Positions 36,072 through 46,351 of a stretch of DNA of 64,000 nucleotides are shown here, piece after piece. The notes below the pieces were generated by a model. That model made no database searches, had not been told where the DNA came from, and saw only the letters and a list, made by a program, of their open reading frames with translations. Position numbers and translations under genes: made by a program. The DNA is from Pseudomonas cremoris (GTDB lineage Bacteria; Pseudomonadota; Gammaproteobacteria; Pseudomonadales; Pseudomonadaceae), in assembly GCF_014230465.1 (NCBI RefSeq), contig NZ_JAAXCY010000006.1, positions 1 through 64,000 of the forward strand, in the 5' to 3' direction. Each line of letters starts with the position of its first letter. The first letter of the stretch is position 1.

Positions 36072-36164
36072 GCTTTACTCCTGGACAAATAAAGTCGCCT
36101 CACGCGACCTTTGTTGTGACAGGTCTACGCGGGCATGAGTTCGTTAGTGTAACGGCACCGGCCA

Positions 36165-36194
36165 CAAAAAAGGGCGGCCTAAGCCACCCTTTTT
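36165..36194 (-). terminator. Terminator downstream of the cytochrome genes
   Basis: AAAAAAGGGCGGCC...GCCACCCTTTTT hairpin, A/T tracts on both sides, 46 bp after the cytochrome c4 stop. It can act in either direction. Confidence 0.85.
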
Positions 36195-36239
36195 ATGCTT
36201 GCATCGATGGATTAATCGAGCGTTAACGTAGCGGCAGGC

Positions 36240-36845
36240 TTAGTGCAGGCCCTGGATGTACTGGGAAACCGCCTCGATGTCCTTGTTGCTCATTTTATTG
36301 GTGATGGTTTGCATGATTTTGGCATCGCCATCATTGGTGCGATTGCCTTCACGGAAGTCCGTCAACTGCTTGGCAACATACTGCGCATGTTGGCCGCTTA
36401 AGTGCGGAAAACCGGCAGCAGCGAGGCCTGCGCCGTTAGGCGAGTGGCAACCGATGCACGAAGGCATGCCTTTTTCCAGGTTGCCACCACGGAACAGTTC
36501 TTCACCGTGGGCCACGGTTTTAGGATCGGCGGCTCCCACGCTGCCTTTCTGGCTGGCAAAATACGCCGCGATGTCTGCCAGGTCCTGATCGCTGAGGTTG
36601 GTCAGCAGGCCGGTCATTTCCAGGACCGTGCGCTTTCCATCCTTGATGTCGTGCATCTGCTTGGTCAGGTAACGTTCACCCTGGCCGGCCAGTTTGGGGA
36701 AGTTCGGCGCCGGGCTGTTGCCATCCGGTCCATGGCAAGCACCACATACGGCGGCTTTCGCCTGGCCCGCTGTAGCGTCGCCTGCAGCATGGGCAACACC
36801 GGTGATGCCCAAGGTCAACAGCAGACTCACGATCAGTTTGTTCAT
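36240..36845 (-). CDS. cc4: Diheme cytochrome c4
   Basis: This 201-aa periplasmic electron carrier has a signal peptide (ending AHA, residue 20) and two heme-binding motifs, CGACH (34-38) and CIGCH (130-134), in two homologous halves. Cytochrome c4 passes electrons from the bc1 complex to terminal oxidases, such as the aa3 oxidase encoded at 56-60 kb. It follows the single-heme cytochrome gene by 34 bp. Confidence 0.93.
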   Translation of the reverse strand: MNKLIVSLLLTLGITGVAHAAGDATAGQAKAAVCGACHGPDGNSPAPNFPKLAGQGERYLTKQMHDIKDGKRTVLEMTGLLTNLSDQDLADIAAYFASQKGSVGAADPKTVAHGEELFRGGNLEKGMPSCIGCHSPNGAGLAAAGFPHLSGQHAQYVAKQLTDFREGNRTNDGDAKIMQTITNKMSNKDIEAVSQYIQGLH

Positions 36846-36879
36846 CAGCTAATCCAACTACGGCTAAGGGGTTTAAGAG

Positions 36880-37182
36880 TTATCTACCGGGTTTACTCAC
36901 CATCAACTCAATGACGGCCTGGTAATCCTCAGTACTGCAGTCCATGCACAAACCACGCGGCGGCATTGCCTTGAAACCCTGGGTCACGTGTTGGACCAAC
37001 GTGTCCATGCCTTGCGCCAATCTTGGCGCCCAGGCTGCCTGGTCACCCCGCTTGGGGGCGTTGGGCAGCTGGCCAGCATGGCAAGCCACGCAAACTCGGT
37101 TGTACACCGCCTCCGGATCCTGTGTAGCCTGAGCGCTGTAAAGCGGAATCAGGACACCGATAGCGAGCAACCATCTGGTCAT
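36880..37182 (-). CDS. Class I cytochrome c (c5-like), single heme
   Basis: This 100-aa protein has a signal peptide (cut near QAT, residue 20), heme motif CVACH (31-35) and the axial methionine in KAMPPRGLC (about 71-79). Two extra cysteines (GLCMDCS) near the C-terminus are typical of the c5 group. It is upstream of cytochrome c4 in the same operon. Confidence 0.87.
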   Translation of the reverse strand: MTRWLLAIGVLIPLYSAQATQDPEAVYNRVCVACHAGQLPNAPKRGDQAAWAPRLAQGMDTLVQHVTQGFKAMPPRGLCMDCSTEDYQAVIELMVSKPGR

Positions 37183-37374
37183 ACGTCGACCATTTCAGGG
37201 TTTGAGAGCGTTTTGCGTTCTAATGCGCAATAAAGGTCTTTCGCTCCCGTGAATTTCGTCCTTCGCTGGGACAAAACACACACAAAATCTGCGGCATTAT
37301 ATACTGGCGCTACTGAAACGGAAACGACACCGCTTGCCGCACCCTTTCTCGGCATCGCCCACATCGGAAATCTC

Positions 37375-38016
37375 ATGCAACTCAAGAATCCCATCCTTGG
37401 CCTGTGCCAACAGTCCACGTTCATGCTCAGCGCCGCCAAAGTTGACCAATGCCCCGATGACGAAGGCTTTGAAGTCGCCTTTGCCGGTCGTTCCAACGCT
37501 GGCAAGTCCAGCGCACTGAACACGCTGACCCACGCCAGCCTGGCACGCACCTCGAAAACCCCGGGCCGCACGCAACTCCTCAATTTCTTCAAGCTAGACG
37601 ATGATCGGCGTCTGGTCGACCTGCCGGGCTACGGTTACGCAAAAGTACCTATCCCGTTGAAGCTGCACTGGCAGCGTCACCTGGAGGCTTACCTGGGTGG
37701 CCGCGAGAGTTTGAAGGGGTTGATCCTGATGATGGACATCCGTCATCCAATGACTGACTTCGACCTGTTGATGCTCGACTGGGCAGTCGCCAGCGGCATG
37801 CCGATGCACATCCTGCTGACCAAGGCCGACAAGCTTACCTACGGCGCAGCCAAGAACACCCTGCTCAAAGTACAGTCCGAAATCCGTAAGGGTTGGGGCG
37901 ATGCAATTACCATCCAGCTGTTCTCGGCCCCCAAGCGCATGGGCCTGGAAGACGCTTACACCGTTCTGGCGGGCTGGATGGAATTGGCGGACAAGGGTGC
38001 GGAACTCGCGGAATAA
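37375..38016 (+). CDS. engB: Ribosome biogenesis GTPase EngB (YihA/YsxC)
   Basis: This 213-aa TRAFAC GTPase is needed for late assembly of the large ribosomal subunit. G1 is [10 protein letters not shown]2 region TPGRTQ, G3 DLPGYG and G4 TKADKL. The ATG at 37375 ([10 protein letters not shown]) matches the family; the frame is open to 37249, but those codons are not protein-like. It faces polA across the ersA locus, the same layout as yihA-spf-polA in E. coli. Confidence 0.94.
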   Translation: MQLKNPILGLCQQSTFMLSAAKVDQCPDDEGFEVAFAGRSNAGKSSALNTLTHASLARTSKTPGRTQLLNFFKLDDDRRLVDLPGYGYAKVPIPLKLHWQRHLEAYLGGRESLKGLILMMDIRHPMTDFDLLMLDWAVASGMPMHILLTKADKLTYGAAKNTLLKVQSEIRKGWGDAITIQLFSAPKRMGLEDAYTVLAGWMELADKGAELAE

Positions 38017-38030
38017 CTTTTCTGCAGGCA

Positions 38031-38073
38031 AAAAAAACCCCGGACTTCTTATGGGGAGGGGAAGTTCGGGGTT
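38031..38073 (-). terminator. Terminator of ersA
   Basis: AACCCCGAACTTC / GAAGTCCGGGGTT on the minus strand (13-bp stem, one G-U pair) with eight T following. The U-run is on the minus strand only, so it ends ersA, not engB. Confidence 0.9.
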
Positions 38074-38160
38074 CAAGTACTGGACCGCTAGGGCGGGGTC
38101 CAGATATCTGCCAACACTTAACACAACATAGGAGCATTGAAGGGCTTCACCACCCATTCA
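38031..38160 (-). ncRNA. ersA: Small regulatory RNA ErsA
   Basis: Between engB and polA the minus strand carries a promoter of sigma-22 (AlgU) type, a predicted start near 38160 and a strong terminator ending near 38031, giving about 130 nt, close to the length of ErsA in P. aeruginosa, which sits at the same place. Visible structure: stem TGGACC/GGTCCA (38081-38086 and 38097-38102), then the terminator stem (38036-38048 and 38061-38073) with loop CCCUCCCCAUAA and a run of eight U. The C-rich loop could pair with G-rich ribosome sites. Assignment is by position, promoter and size; the sequence itself was not compared. Confidence 0.85.
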
Positions 38161-38165
38161 GTAAC

Positions 38166-38193
38166 TCTGAGTAGCACTTCACGGGTTAAGTTC
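38166..38193 (-). promoter_or_regulatory. Sigma-22 (AlgU/RpoE-type) promoter of ersA
   Basis: The minus strand reads GAACTT (38193-38188), a 17-bp spacer and TCAGA (38170-38166), against the AlgU consensus GAACTT-N16/17-TCTGA. This would tie ErsA to envelope stress. Confidence 0.82.
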
Positions 38194-38286
38194 CGGCAGG
38201 TTCAAAAAACTATTGGAAATAACTGACGGCGATATCTGATCTAAAGCACTCTGCCACCACCCACAGCGATGGCAGAGCCCACGGAA

Positions 38287-41067
38287 TCAGTGCGCTTCGT
38301 CCCAGTTGTCACCAACGCCAACGTCCACCACCAAAGGCACATCCAGTTTGGCGGCCGCACTCATGTGCTCGCGAATCTTCTCGCTGACCTCTGCCACCAG
38401 ATCCTCACGCACCTCAAGCACCAGTTCGTCGTGCACCTGCAGGATCACCTTGGCGTCCAGGCCAGACTCGGCCAGCCAGTTATCCACCAACACCATCGCC
38501 TTCTTGATGATATCCGCCGCCGTACCCTGCATCGGCGCGTTGATCGCCGTGCGTTCTGCCGCAGCGCGCTCCTGAGGTTTGTTGGAGTTGATATCCGGCA
38601 AATACAGCCGACGCCCGAAGAAGGTTTCGACATAACCCTGATCAGCAGCCTGGGCGCGCGTGCGCTCCATGTACTCACGCACACCGGGGTAGCGAGCGAA
38701 GTAAACATCGATATAAGCCTTGGCCGTCTTGGTGTCGACGCCGATGTCCTTGCCCAGCTTCTGGGCGCCCATGCCATAGATCAGGCCAAAGTTGATCGCC
38801 TTGGCGCTGCGACGCTGATTGGAAGTAACCTCAGCCAGCTCAACCTTGAACACTTCGGCCGCCGTCGCCGTATGCACGTCGAGGTCGTTGCGAAAGGCAT
38901 TCATCAACCCTTCGTCCTTGGACAAGTGCGCCATGATCCGCAGCTCAATCTGCGAATAGTCCGCTGCCAGCAGTTTGTAGCCCTTGGGCGCGACAAACGC
39001 CTGGCGAATCCGCCGCCCTTCAGCGGTACGCACCGGGATGTTCTGCAGGTTCGGATCACTGGACGACAAGCGCCCAGTCGCCGCCACGGCCTGGTGATAA
39101 GACGTGTGGATACGCCCGGTCCGCGGGTTTATCTGCTCCGGCAGCCGATCGGTGTAAGTGCTTTTCAACTTGCTCATGCTGCGGTACTGCATCAGCACCT
39201 TGGGCAGTGGATAGTCATCTTCGGCCAGCTTGGCCAGCACTTCCTCAGCGGTAGACGCCTGGCCCTTGCCGGTTTTTTTCAGCACTGGCAAACCGAGCTT
39301 TTCGTAAAGTATCGCGCCGAGCTGCTTGGGCGACCCCAGGTTGAATTCCTCACCGGCGATCTCGAACGCCTGGCGCTCCAGCTCGACCATCTTGTTTCCC
39401 AACTCAATGCTCTGAATGCCGAGTAACGCCGCATCCACCAGCGCACCCTGGCGTTCAATGCGCGCCAGCACCGGCACCAACGGCATCTCGATGTCGGTCA
39501 GCACACTGGCCAGGCTCGGGATGGCGGTCAGTTGCGCGAACAGTTCCTGGTGCAGACGCAAGGTCACGTCCGCATCCTCAGCCGCATACGGGCCGGCTTG
39601 TTCAAGGGCGATCTGGTCGAAGGTCAGTTGCTTGGCACCCTTGCCAGCGATGTCCTGGAAGCTGACGGTGTCGTGGTCCAGGTACTTCTTGGCCAGGCTG
39701 TCCATGTCATGTCGGGTTGCGGTGGAGTTCAGCACGTAGGATTCGAGCATGGTGTCGAATGCGATGCCGCGCACGGTAATGCCCTGCGCCGGGTCGCCGC
39801 CGATCGCGCAGTTGGCCAGGATATTCATGTCGAACTTGGCGTGCTGGCCGACCTTGAGCTTGGCCGGGTCTTCCAGCAGCGGTTTCAGGGCCAGTAACAC
39901 CGTGTCGCGGTCCAACTGATCCGGCGCACCGATGTAGGAATGGGTCAGCGGAATGTAGGCCGCTTCGTGTGGCTGTACGGCGAAGGAAACACCGACCAAT
40001 TGCGCCTGTTGCGCGTCGATACCGGTGGTTTCGGTGTCGAATGCGAACAACTTCGCGTCGTTGAGTTTCTTCAACCAAAGATCGAACGTGGCCTGGTCGA
40101 GAATGGTGGTGTAAGCCGTCTCAACCGGAGCCGCGGGAACCGCCTCGGCAACTTCTTCGGCAGGCGCTACCTTGAGCTCAACACGCTTGGCATCGCGCTG
40201 AACCTCATCGATCCAGCTCTTGAACTCCAGCAGCGAGTACAGTTCCAGCAACTTTTCGCGATCCGGCTCGATCAGGTGCAGGTCATCCAAACCCACGTCC
40301 AGCGGCACATCGCATTTGATCGTCGCCAACTGGTAGGAAAGAAACGCCATCTCCCGATGTTCTTCGAGCTTGGCCGGCAGCGTCTTGGCGCCGCGAATCG
40401 GCAACGTCGGCACGATGTCCAACTGCTCATAAAGCTCTTTGATGCCGCCGTTCACGCCGACGAGCAAGCCGGACGCAGTCTTGGGGCCAATGCCCGGAAC
40501 GCCCGGGATGTTGTCGGACGAATCGCCCATCAACGCCAGATAGTCGATGATCTGCTCCGGAGCGACGCCAAATTTCTCCTTTACGCCTTCGATGTCCATC
40601 GCGCTACCGGTCATGGTGTTGACCAAGGTAATGTGCCCGTCCACCAGCTGCGCCATGTCCTTGTCACCGGTGGAGATCACCACCGGGCGATTGGCAGCCG
40701 CGCTGCTGCGGGCTAGGGTGCCGATCACGTCATCGGCCTCGACGCCTTCGACGCACAACAACGGGAAACCCAGCGCGATCACGCTTTGATGCAGCGGCTC
40801 GATTTGCACGCGCATGTCATCGGGCATGCTGGGGCGGTTGGCCTTGTACTCGGCGTACATATCGTCGCGAAAGGTCCCACCCTTGGCGTCGAACACTACC
40901 GCGAACGGACTGTCCGGGTACTGCTTGCGCAGGCTTTTGAGCATGTTCAACACGCCCTTGACCGCACCGGTAGGCAGGCCTTTGGAGGTGGTCAGCGGAG
41001 GCAGCGCGTGGAAGGCGCGATACAGATAAGAAGAACCGTCCACCAGGACGAGGGGGGCTTGGCTCAT
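38287..41067 (-). CDS. polA: DNA polymerase I
   Basis: This 926-aa enzyme fills gaps and removes primers. Domains: 5'-3' exonuclease (about 1-290; [17 protein letters not shown]), 3'-5' proofreading exonuclease (about 320-515, with [11 protein letters not shown] intact, so proofreading is expected) and polymerase (about 525-926; motif [10 protein letters not shown], motif [15 protein letters not shown], motif [11 protein letters not shown]). The start at 41067 ([23 protein letters not shown]) has AAGG 13 nt upstream; a TTG at 41079 is rejected. The 3' side leads into the ersA gene. Confidence 0.97.
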   Translation of the reverse strand: MSQAPLVLVDGSSYLYRAFHALPPLTTSKGLPTGAVKGVLNMLKSLRKQYPDSPFAVVFDAKGGTFRDDMYAEYKANRPSMPDDMRVQIEPLHQSVIALGFPLLCVEGVEADDVIGTLARSSAAANRPVVISTGDKDMAQLVDGHITLVNTMTGSAMDIEGVKEKFGVAPEQIIDYLALMGDSSDNIPGVPGIGPKTASGLLVGVNGGIKELYEQLDIVPTLPIRGAKTLPAKLEEHREMAFLSYQLATIKCDVPLDVGLDDLHLIEPDREKLLELYSLLEFKSWIDEVQRDAKRVELKVAPAEEVAEAVPAAPVETAYTTILDQATFDLWLKKLNDAKLFAFDTETTGIDAQQAQLVGVSFAVQPHEAAYIPLTHSYIGAPDQLDRDTVLLALKPLLEDPAKLKVGQHAKFDMNILANCAIGGDPAQGITVRGIAFDTMLESYVLNSTATRHDMDSLAKKYLDHDTVSFQDIAGKGAKQLTFDQIALEQAGPYAAEDADVTLRLHQELFAQLTAIPSLASVLTDIEMPLVPVLARIERQGALVDAALLGIQSIELGNKMVELERQAFEIAGEEFNLGSPKQLGAILYEKLGLPVLKKTGKGQASTAEEVLAKLAEDDYPLPKVLMQYRSMSKLKSTYTDRLPEQINPRTGRIHTSYHQAVAATGRLSSSDPNLQNIPVRTAEGRRIRQAFVAPKGYKLLAADYSQIELRIMAHLSKDEGLMNAFRNDLDVHTATAAEVFKVELAEVTSNQRRSAKAINFGLIYGMGAQKLGKDIGVDTKTAKAYIDVYFARYPGVREYMERTRAQAADQGYVETFFGRRLYLPDINSNKPQERAAAERTAINAPMQGTAADIIKKAMVLVDNWLAESGLDAKVILQVHDELVLEVREDLVAEVSEKIREHMSAAAKLDVPLVVDVGVGDNWDEAH

Positions 41068-41141
41068 GAGCAGGATCAACCTTTTCGGCGGGTCAGGCGC
41101 TAGAATAGCCGGACCAATGACGACAAAGGGACAAGGTTATC

Positions 41142-41432
41142 ATGCGTACAGTAAATCGCCTGTTGTTGACCGGCTTGATTGCACTCACTCCGATCGTGGC
41201 CTTGGCGGCAGATACTGCGCCCTCGGGCGACCCGGAAGTTACCATTCGCACGGAAGGCGACAAGACCATTCAGGAATACCGCCAGAATGGCTTCCTGTAC
41301 GCGATCAAGGTGACGCAGAAAGGCTTTCCACCGTACTTCCTGGTGCGCGCGGACGGAACCGATGCGAACTTCATCCGCTCTGACCAGCCGGATATGCTGA
41401 TCCCGTCATGGAAGATCTTCGAATGGAAATGA
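41142..41432 (+). CDS. DUF2782 domain-containing exported protein
   Basis: This 96-aa protein has a signal peptide (ending LAADT, about residue 22) and the DUF2782 core: EGDKTIQEYRQNGFLYAIKVTQKGFPPYFLVRAD, then MLIPSWKIFEWK. Function unknown. It is divergent from polA and 57 bp upstream of thrB, the conserved Pseudomonas arrangement. Confidence 0.88.
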   Translation: MRTVNRLLLTGLIALTPIVALAADTAPSGDPEVTIRTEGDKTIQEYRQNGFLYAIKVTQKGFPPYFLVRADGTDANFIRSDQPDMLIPSWKIFEWK

Positions 41433-41488
41433 CTTCTTAACTTCAATTGGCGCCGCGCACCGCGGCGCCCGTACTGGCAGTTTTAACC

Positions 41489-42442
41489 ATGTCTGTGTTC
41501 ACCCCCCTGGCTCGGCCCGAGCTGGAAACCTTTCTCGCCCCTTACGGGCTCGGCCGCCTGCTTGATTTCCAGGGAATTGCCGCCGGTAGCGAAAACACCA
41601 ACTTCTTCATCAGCCTGGAACAGGGCGAGTTTGTCCTGACCCTGGTTGAGCGCGGCCCCGTCGCCGAAATGCCGTTCTTCATCGAACTGCTCGACGTGCT
41701 CCACGACGCCGACCTGCCCGTGCCCTACGCCCTGCGCACCACCGACGGCGTAGCTTTGCGCGAGCTGAAAGGCAAGCCGGCGCTACTGCAACCGCGCCTG
41801 GCCGGCAAACACATCAAGGACGCCAATGCGCAACACTGCGCCCAGGTTGGCGACCTGCTGGGCCATCTGCACCTGGCAACACAAGGCGAAAAAGTACTGG
41901 AGCGCAAGACCGATCGCGGGTTGGACTGGATGCTCAGCGAAGGCGCGCAGCTGATTTCGCACCTGGCAGAAGCACCGCAACGCCTGCTGCAAAACGCACT
42001 GGACGAAATTGAGGTCCACAAGGCGCAGATCCTCGCCCTGCCACGTGCCAACATCCATGCCGACCTGTTTCGCGACAATGCGATGTTCGAAGGCACGCAC
42101 CTGACAGGCCTGATCGACTTCTACAACGCCTGCTCTGGCCCGATGCTGTACGACGTGGCAATTGCCCTGAACGACTGGTGCTCGGACGCCGATGGCGTGA
42201 TCGATGGCCAGCGTGCCCGTGCATTGCTCGGTGCCTATGCGGGCCTGCGGCCGTTTACTGCGAAGGAGGCCGAGTTGTGGCCGACCATGCTGCGCGTGGC
42301 CTGTGTGCGGTTCTGGCTGTCACGCTTGATCGCGGCTGAATCGTTTGCCGGACAGGATGTGTTGATCCATGACCCTGCGGAGTTTGAACACCGCTTGGCG
42401 CAACGCCAGCAGGTCACGGTCCAACTGCCGTTCGCCCTCTAA
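41489..42442 (+). CDS. thrB: Homoserine kinase
   Basis: This 317-aa kinase phosphorylates homoserine for threonine synthesis. It belongs to the aminoglycoside-phosphotransferase-fold type, not the GHMP type of E. coli: GSENTNFFISLEQGEFVLTL near the N-terminus and the catalytic NIHADLFRDNAMF with the metal site LIDFYNA. ATG at 41489 is taken; the frame runs back to 41447. No strong ribosome site is visible. A REP doublet follows 4 bp after the stop. Confidence 0.92.
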   Translation: MSVFTPLARPELETFLAPYGLGRLLDFQGIAAGSENTNFFISLEQGEFVLTLVERGPVAEMPFFIELLDVLHDADLPVPYALRTTDGVALRELKGKPALLQPRLAGKHIKDANAQHCAQVGDLLGHLHLATQGEKVLERKTDRGLDWMLSEGAQLISHLAEAPQRLLQNALDEIEVHKAQILALPRANIHADLFRDNAMFEGTHLTGLIDFYNACSGPMLYDVAIALNDWCSDADGVIDGQRARALLGAYAGLRPFTAKEAELWPTMLRVACVRFWLSRLIAAESFAGQDVLIHDPAEFEHRLAQRQQVTVQLPFAL

Positions 42443-42446
42443 AAAA

Positions 42447-42533
42447 GTGGGAGCGGGCTTGCTCGCGAATGCGGTGGACCAGTCGACTCATGTATGACTG
42501 ACACATCGCATTCGCGAGCAAGCCCGCTCCCAC
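42447..42533. repeat. REP doublet 3
   Basis: GTGGGAGCGGGCTTGCTCGC... and its inverted partner ending GCCCGCTCCCAC enclose TGCGG...TCGCA and ACTGACAC, as in doublets 1 and 5. It fills the gap between convergent thrB and znuA. Confidence 0.9.
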
Positions 42534-42552
42534 ATGGGTTTTGTGTTGAGTG

Positions 42553-43473
42553 TCAGAGCGACTCCAGGCACCCGGCAAGATCATTCCCGAGCTTCTCCAA
42601 CACCTGCTCATACCCCTGAGCCGTAGCCGGTGTGTACCCGCCCAACGCATCCAACTCCGCCAGCTTCACTGGCAGGCCAGCCACCAGCGTTTCCGCCAAG
42701 CGCGGACGCAACGGCGGCTCACTGAACACGCACGTCTTGCCCACTTCCTGCAAACGCGTACGCATGGCGGCCACATGCTGGGCGCCAGGCTGCACTTCGG
42801 CGGCAACACTGAACACGCCGGTGTGCTTGAGCCCGTAGGCATCTTCGAAGTAATCGAAGGCTTCATGGAACACGAAGTAAGGCTTGTCCCCAATCGACGC
42901 CAGGCGCGCCTTCAAACGCGCATCCAATGCATCCAGACGCTCATCGAAGGCCTTCACGTTGCTCTGGTAACGCGCAGCATTGGCCGGGTCGGCAGCGCTG
43001 AGGTCGGAGGCCATGCGCGCGGCGATCACCCGGGCATTGACCGTCGAGAGCCACAAGTGTGCATCCAGGCTGCCTGGGCGGTGATCGTGGTCATGTTCGT
43101 CGGCTTCATCGGCGTGGGAGTGGCTATCTTCGGCGAAACGACGCAGCTTCATCCCCGCAAGGTCCTGAACCGCCACGGTCGGCAAGTTACGCCCCTTGAG
43201 CACGCGGGGCAGGAAGCTTTCCATGTCCGGGCCGATCCAATACAGCAGGTCTGCCGACTGTACGCGCCGTACGTCGGACGGACGCAACGCGTAGTTATGC
43301 GGCGATGCGCCAGGCGGCAGCAGCACCTCCGGAATGGCCACGCCGTCCTGCACAGCAGCGGCAATCAACTGCAGAGGCTTGATGCTCGTGAGTACCTTGA
43401 CCTCGGCCTGAGCGGCACCTGCGATGAACAAACTGGTGATGAATACGACAAAAACCGGAAAAAGTCGGGACAC
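42553..43473 (-). CDS. znuA: Zinc ABC transporter substrate-binding protein ZnuA
   Basis: This 306-aa periplasmic protein captures zinc for ZnuBC. A signal peptide (VSRLFPVFVVFITSLFIAGAAQA) is followed by a cluster A-I binding fold with GASPHNYALRPSD (first ligand His), a His/Asp-rich loop HSHADEADEHDHDH and HLWLSTVNARVIA. GTG at 43473 was chosen because the signal peptide starts there; the frame is open further up. It is divergent from zur, with a likely Zur box between. Confidence 0.92.
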   Translation of the reverse strand: MSRLFPVFVVFITSLFIAGAAQAEVKVLTSIKPLQLIAAAVQDGVAIPEVLLPPGASPHNYALRPSDVRRVQSADLLYWIGPDMESFLPRVLKGRNLPTVAVQDLAGMKLRRFAEDSHSHADEADEHDHDHRPGSLDAHLWLSTVNARVIAARMASDLSAADPANAARYQSNVKAFDERLDALDARLKARLASIGDKPYFVFHEAFDYFEDAYGLKHTGVFSVAAEVQPGAQHVAAMRTRLQEVGKTCVFSEPPLRPRLAETLVAGLPVKLAELDALGGYTPATAQGYEQVLEKLGNDLAGCLESL

Positions 43474-43500
43474 GATGACCACTCGATGGTGTAGGAACGG

Positions 43501-43513
43501 GTAACATAATAAC
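43501..43513. promoter_or_regulatory. Probable Zur box between znuA and zur
   Basis: GTAACATAATAAC (plus strand) is an AT-rich partial dyad resembling the Zur consensus GTTATNNNATAAC on one half. It lies 28 bp from both start codons, where Zur would shut off both genes when zinc is ample. Confidence 0.6.
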
Positions 43514-43540
43514 GTCTCTATCAAATATCTGTCGCCGCTC

Positions 43541-44023
43541 ATGCCTAAAACACCGCTTGCCAGCCGTCCCCACGACCACTCTCACTGCGTGCATACCGCG
43601 CTGTCGGAAGCCGACACCCTGTGCGCACAGAAAGGCCTGCGCTTGACCGCGTTGCGTCGCCGCGTGCTGGAGCTGGTGTGGCAAAGCCACAAGCCGCTGG
43701 GCGCCTACGACATCCTCGGCGTGCTCAGCGAGCAAGACGGCCGTCGCGCCGCGCCGCCAACCGTGTACCGCGCGCTGGACTTCCTGCTGGAAAACGGCCT
43801 GGTGCACCGCATCGCCTCGCTCAACGCCTTCGTCGGCTGCAGCCACCCGGAACACGCGCACCAGGGTCAGTTCCTGATCTGCCGCGAGTGCCACGCCGCC
43901 ATCGAGCTTGAACAAAAAAGCATCAGCGACGCCATTATCAAGAGCTCCGCCGACGTCGGCTTCAAAGTCGAAGGGCAAACGGTCGAAGTGGTCGGCCTAT
44001 GCTCCGGTTGCCAGGGGGCTTGA
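43541..44023 (+). CDS. zur: Zinc uptake regulator Zur (Fur family)
   Basis: This 160-aa Fur-family repressor has an N-terminal winged helix ([34 protein letters not shown]) and a zinc site made of CREC and CSGC cysteine pairs. It senses zinc and represses znu genes. Its stop overlaps the first base of znuC (TGATG), so regulator and transporter are coupled. P. aeruginosa calls the gene np20. Confidence 0.93.
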   Translation: MPKTPLASRPHDHSHCVHTALSEADTLCAQKGLRLTALRRRVLELVWQSHKPLGAYDILGVLSEQDGRRAAPPTVYRALDFLLENGLVHRIASLNAFVGCSHPEHAHQGQFLICRECHAAIELEQKSISDAIIKSSADVGFKVEGQTVEVVGLCSGCQGA

Positions 44024-44808
44024 TGAGCAACGCGTTAATCCGGCTGGAACAGGTTGGAGTCACGTTCGCCGGGCAAGCCGTGCTGGATAACATCGTCCTG
44101 AGCGTTGAGCCTGGGCAGATCGTTACCCTGATCGGCCCAAACGGCGCCGGCAAGACTACCCTCGTACGCGCCGTACTCGGCCTGCTCAAGCCAGACAGCG
44201 GCAGCGTTTGGCGCAAGCCCAAGCTGCGCGTCGGCTACATGCCGCAGAAACTGCACGTCGATCCGACGCTGCCATTGTCCGTGCTGCGGTTCCTGCGCCT
44301 GGTGCCCGGCGTGGACCGCGCCCGCGCCCAGGCGGCACTCAAGGAGGTCGGCGCCGAACAGGTGATCGACAGCCCGGTGCAAAGCATCTCGGGCGGCGAA
44401 ATGCAGCGCGTATTACTGGCCCGCGCCCTGTTGCGCGAACCGGAACTGCTGGTGCTGGATGAACCCGTGCAAGGCGTCGACGTTGCTGGCCAAGCCGAGC
44501 TTTACAGCCTGATCACCCGCCTGCGCGACCGCCACGGCTGCGGCGTGCTGATGGTCTCCCACGACCTGCACCTGGTCATGAGCACCACCGACCAGGTGGT
44601 GTGCCTCAACCGCCACGTGTGCTGCTCCGGCCACCCGGAACAAGTCAGCGGCGACCCCGCGTTCGTCGAACTGTTCGGCAAGAACGCCCAGAGCCTGGCG
44701 ATCTACCACCACCATCACGACCACGCCCACGACCTGCATGGCGCCGTGGTCGATGATCCCGCCGCACCTCATACACATGTTCATGGAGATAGCTGCAAGC
44801 ATGGCTGA
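44023..44808 (+). CDS. znuC: Zinc ABC transporter ATPase ZnuC
   Basis: This 261-aa ATPase has Walker [10 protein letters not shown], signature [15 protein letters not shown], Walker [13 protein letters not shown] and switch His in VSHDLHLV. The C-terminus is very His-rich ([13 protein letters not shown] and [12 protein letters not shown]), perhaps a zinc-sensing tail. It overlaps zur by one base and znuB by eight. Confidence 0.94.
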   Translation: MSNALIRLEQVGVTFAGQAVLDNIVLSVEPGQIVTLIGPNGAGKTTLVRAVLGLLKPDSGSVWRKPKLRVGYMPQKLHVDPTLPLSVLRFLRLVPGVDRARAQAALKEVGAEQVIDSPVQSISGGEMQRVLLARALLREPELLVLDEPVQGVDVAGQAELYSLITRLRDRHGCGVLMVSHDLHLVMSTTDQVVCLNRHVCCSGHPEQVSGDPAFVELFGKNAQSLAIYHHHHDHAHDLHGAVVDDPAAPHTHVHGDSCKHG

Positions 44809-45589
44809 TTTTCTGCTCTACGCCCTGCTGGCAGGCTTGGCTCTGGCGTTGGTGGCGGGCCCACTGGGCTCGTTCGTAGTCTGGCGGCGCATGGCCTATT
44901 TTGGCGACACGCTGTCGCATGCCGCGCTTTTGGGCGTGGCCATGGGCTTCCTGCTGGATGTAAGCCCGACCATCGCCGTGACCGTGGGCTGCCTGCTGCT
45001 GGCGGTGCTGTTGGTGACCCTGCAACAGCGCCAGCCGCTGGCGTCAGACACCTTGCTCGGCATCCTGGCGCCCAGCACCCTGTCCCTGGGCCTGGTGGTA
45101 CTGAGCTTCATGCATGAGGTGCGCATCGACCTGATGGCCTACCTATTCGGCGACCTGCTGGCGATCAGCACCACGGACCTTGCCTGGATCCTCGGCGGTA
45201 GCGCCGTGGTGCTGGTTTTACTGGTCGCACTGTGGCGCCCACTGCTGGCGATTACCGTGCATGAAGAGCTGGCCACCGTGGAAGGGTTGCCCGTGCCGAC
45301 CCTGCGCATGGCGCTGATGCTGTTGATCGCGGTGGTGATTGCTGTCGCGATGAAGATTGTCGGCGTATTGTTGATCACGTCGCTGTTGATCATTCCCGCA
45401 GCCGCTGCCCAGCGCCATGCTCGCTCACCGGAGCAGATGGCCATCGGCGCCAGCCTGTTGGGGATGCTCGCAGTATGCGGGGGCTTGGCGCTGTCCTGGT
45501 TCAAGGACACGCCGGCCGGGCCATCGATTGTGGTCACGGCCGCCGCCCTGTTTCTGCTGAGTTTTGTCCTGCCCCGTCGAGGGGTGTAG
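44801..45589 (+). CDS. znuB: Zinc ABC transporter permease ZnuB
   Basis: This 262-aa inner-membrane permease has about eight helices and the family segment [18 protein letters not shown] at 44801 lies inside the last codons of znuC, with GGAGA upstream; eight-base overlap indicates coupled translation. Confidence 0.93.
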   Translation: MADFLLYALLAGLALALVAGPLGSFVVWRRMAYFGDTLSHAALLGVAMGFLLDVSPTIAVTVGCLLLAVLLVTLQQRQPLASDTLLGILAPSTLSLGLVVLSFMHEVRIDLMAYLFGDLLAISTTDLAWILGGSAVVLVLLVALWRPLLAITVHEELATVEGLPVPTLRMALMLLIAVVIAVAMKIVGVLLITSLLIIPAAAAQRHARSPEQMAIGASLLGMLAVCGGLALSWFKDTPAGPSIVVTAAALFLLSFVLPRRGV

Positions 45590-45626
45590 ACTTGCTCGCT
45601 TTTTGCGCAAATAGAGAGTCGCAGGA

Positions 45627-46346
45627 ATGAAGCCGTTCACCTCCCGTTATCTGCTCCTTGCCGCATTTTCCCTGCTGCTGGGCGCCTGTCAAAGCACACC
45701 GCCCGCTGCCACCGAGGCACCGGACGCCCGCGCTGCGGCCATCGCGCAGCTGGAACAAAACCTGGCCAGCAGCGAGTTGGCCACCGCCGAGGACGAGCTT
45801 GCCGCCTTGCAGGCCCAGTCGCCCAACGACCCGACGCTGGAGCCTTACCAGCGCCAACTGGCCGAAGCCTACCTGCAGCGCAGCCAGATCGTGCTGCAAA
45901 AAGGTGATGTCAACGCCGCAGCCACCGCCCTGAGCCGTGCCCGCGCACTGATGCCCAAGGCCCCAGCACTCACCGGCGGCGTCAACAGCGCCATCAGCCA
46001 CGCACGCAAAGCCGAGCTGGATAAAGCCGAGGCCGCCTTGAAAGCGGCGGAATCGAAGCCGGTTGCCAAGGTCATCGACCCTGCGGCTGAAAGCACCACC
46101 GTGGCACTGAACCTCACCCATATCGAAGAACTGCGCCATCAGTTGGATGCGATTGCCACCGACGTGGTGAATTACCAGTGCGATGTGAGCATCCAGGCGC
46201 CGCGCACAGAGGATTACCCATGGCTGGCGACCTTGCTGACCAAGCGGGTGAAGCGCATTGATTCGGCGTATGACCTGAAGATTCACCGGCAGATCTTGAA
46301 GAATATCCCGGCGCAAATTGTGCTGATTCCGCGCAAGGCTGAGTGA
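45627..46346 (+). CDS. Putative lipoprotein with helical repeat region
   Basis: This 239-aa protein has the lipobox LLLGAC (Cys21), then a TPR-like helical region (about 35-145; AIAQLEQNLASSELATAEDELAAL, AYLQRSQIVLQKGDVNAAATAL). The C-terminal part (about 160-239) has no motif I know. It lies 37 bp after znuB, so it may be part of the zinc operon; its conserved neighbour position in Pseudomonas (PA5502) supports that. Function unknown. Confidence 0.75.
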   Translation: MKPFTSRYLLLAAFSLLLGACQSTPPAATEAPDARAAAIAQLEQNLASSELATAEDELAALQAQSPNDPTLEPYQRQLAEAYLQRSQIVLQKGDVNAAATALSRARALMPKAPALTGGVNSAISHARKAELDKAEAALKAAESKPVAKVIDPAAESTTVALNLTHIEELRHQLDAIATDVVNYQCDVSIQAPRTEDYPWLATLLTKRVKRIDSAYDLKIHRQILKNIPAQIVLIPRKAE

Positions 46347-46351
46347 CGCCA

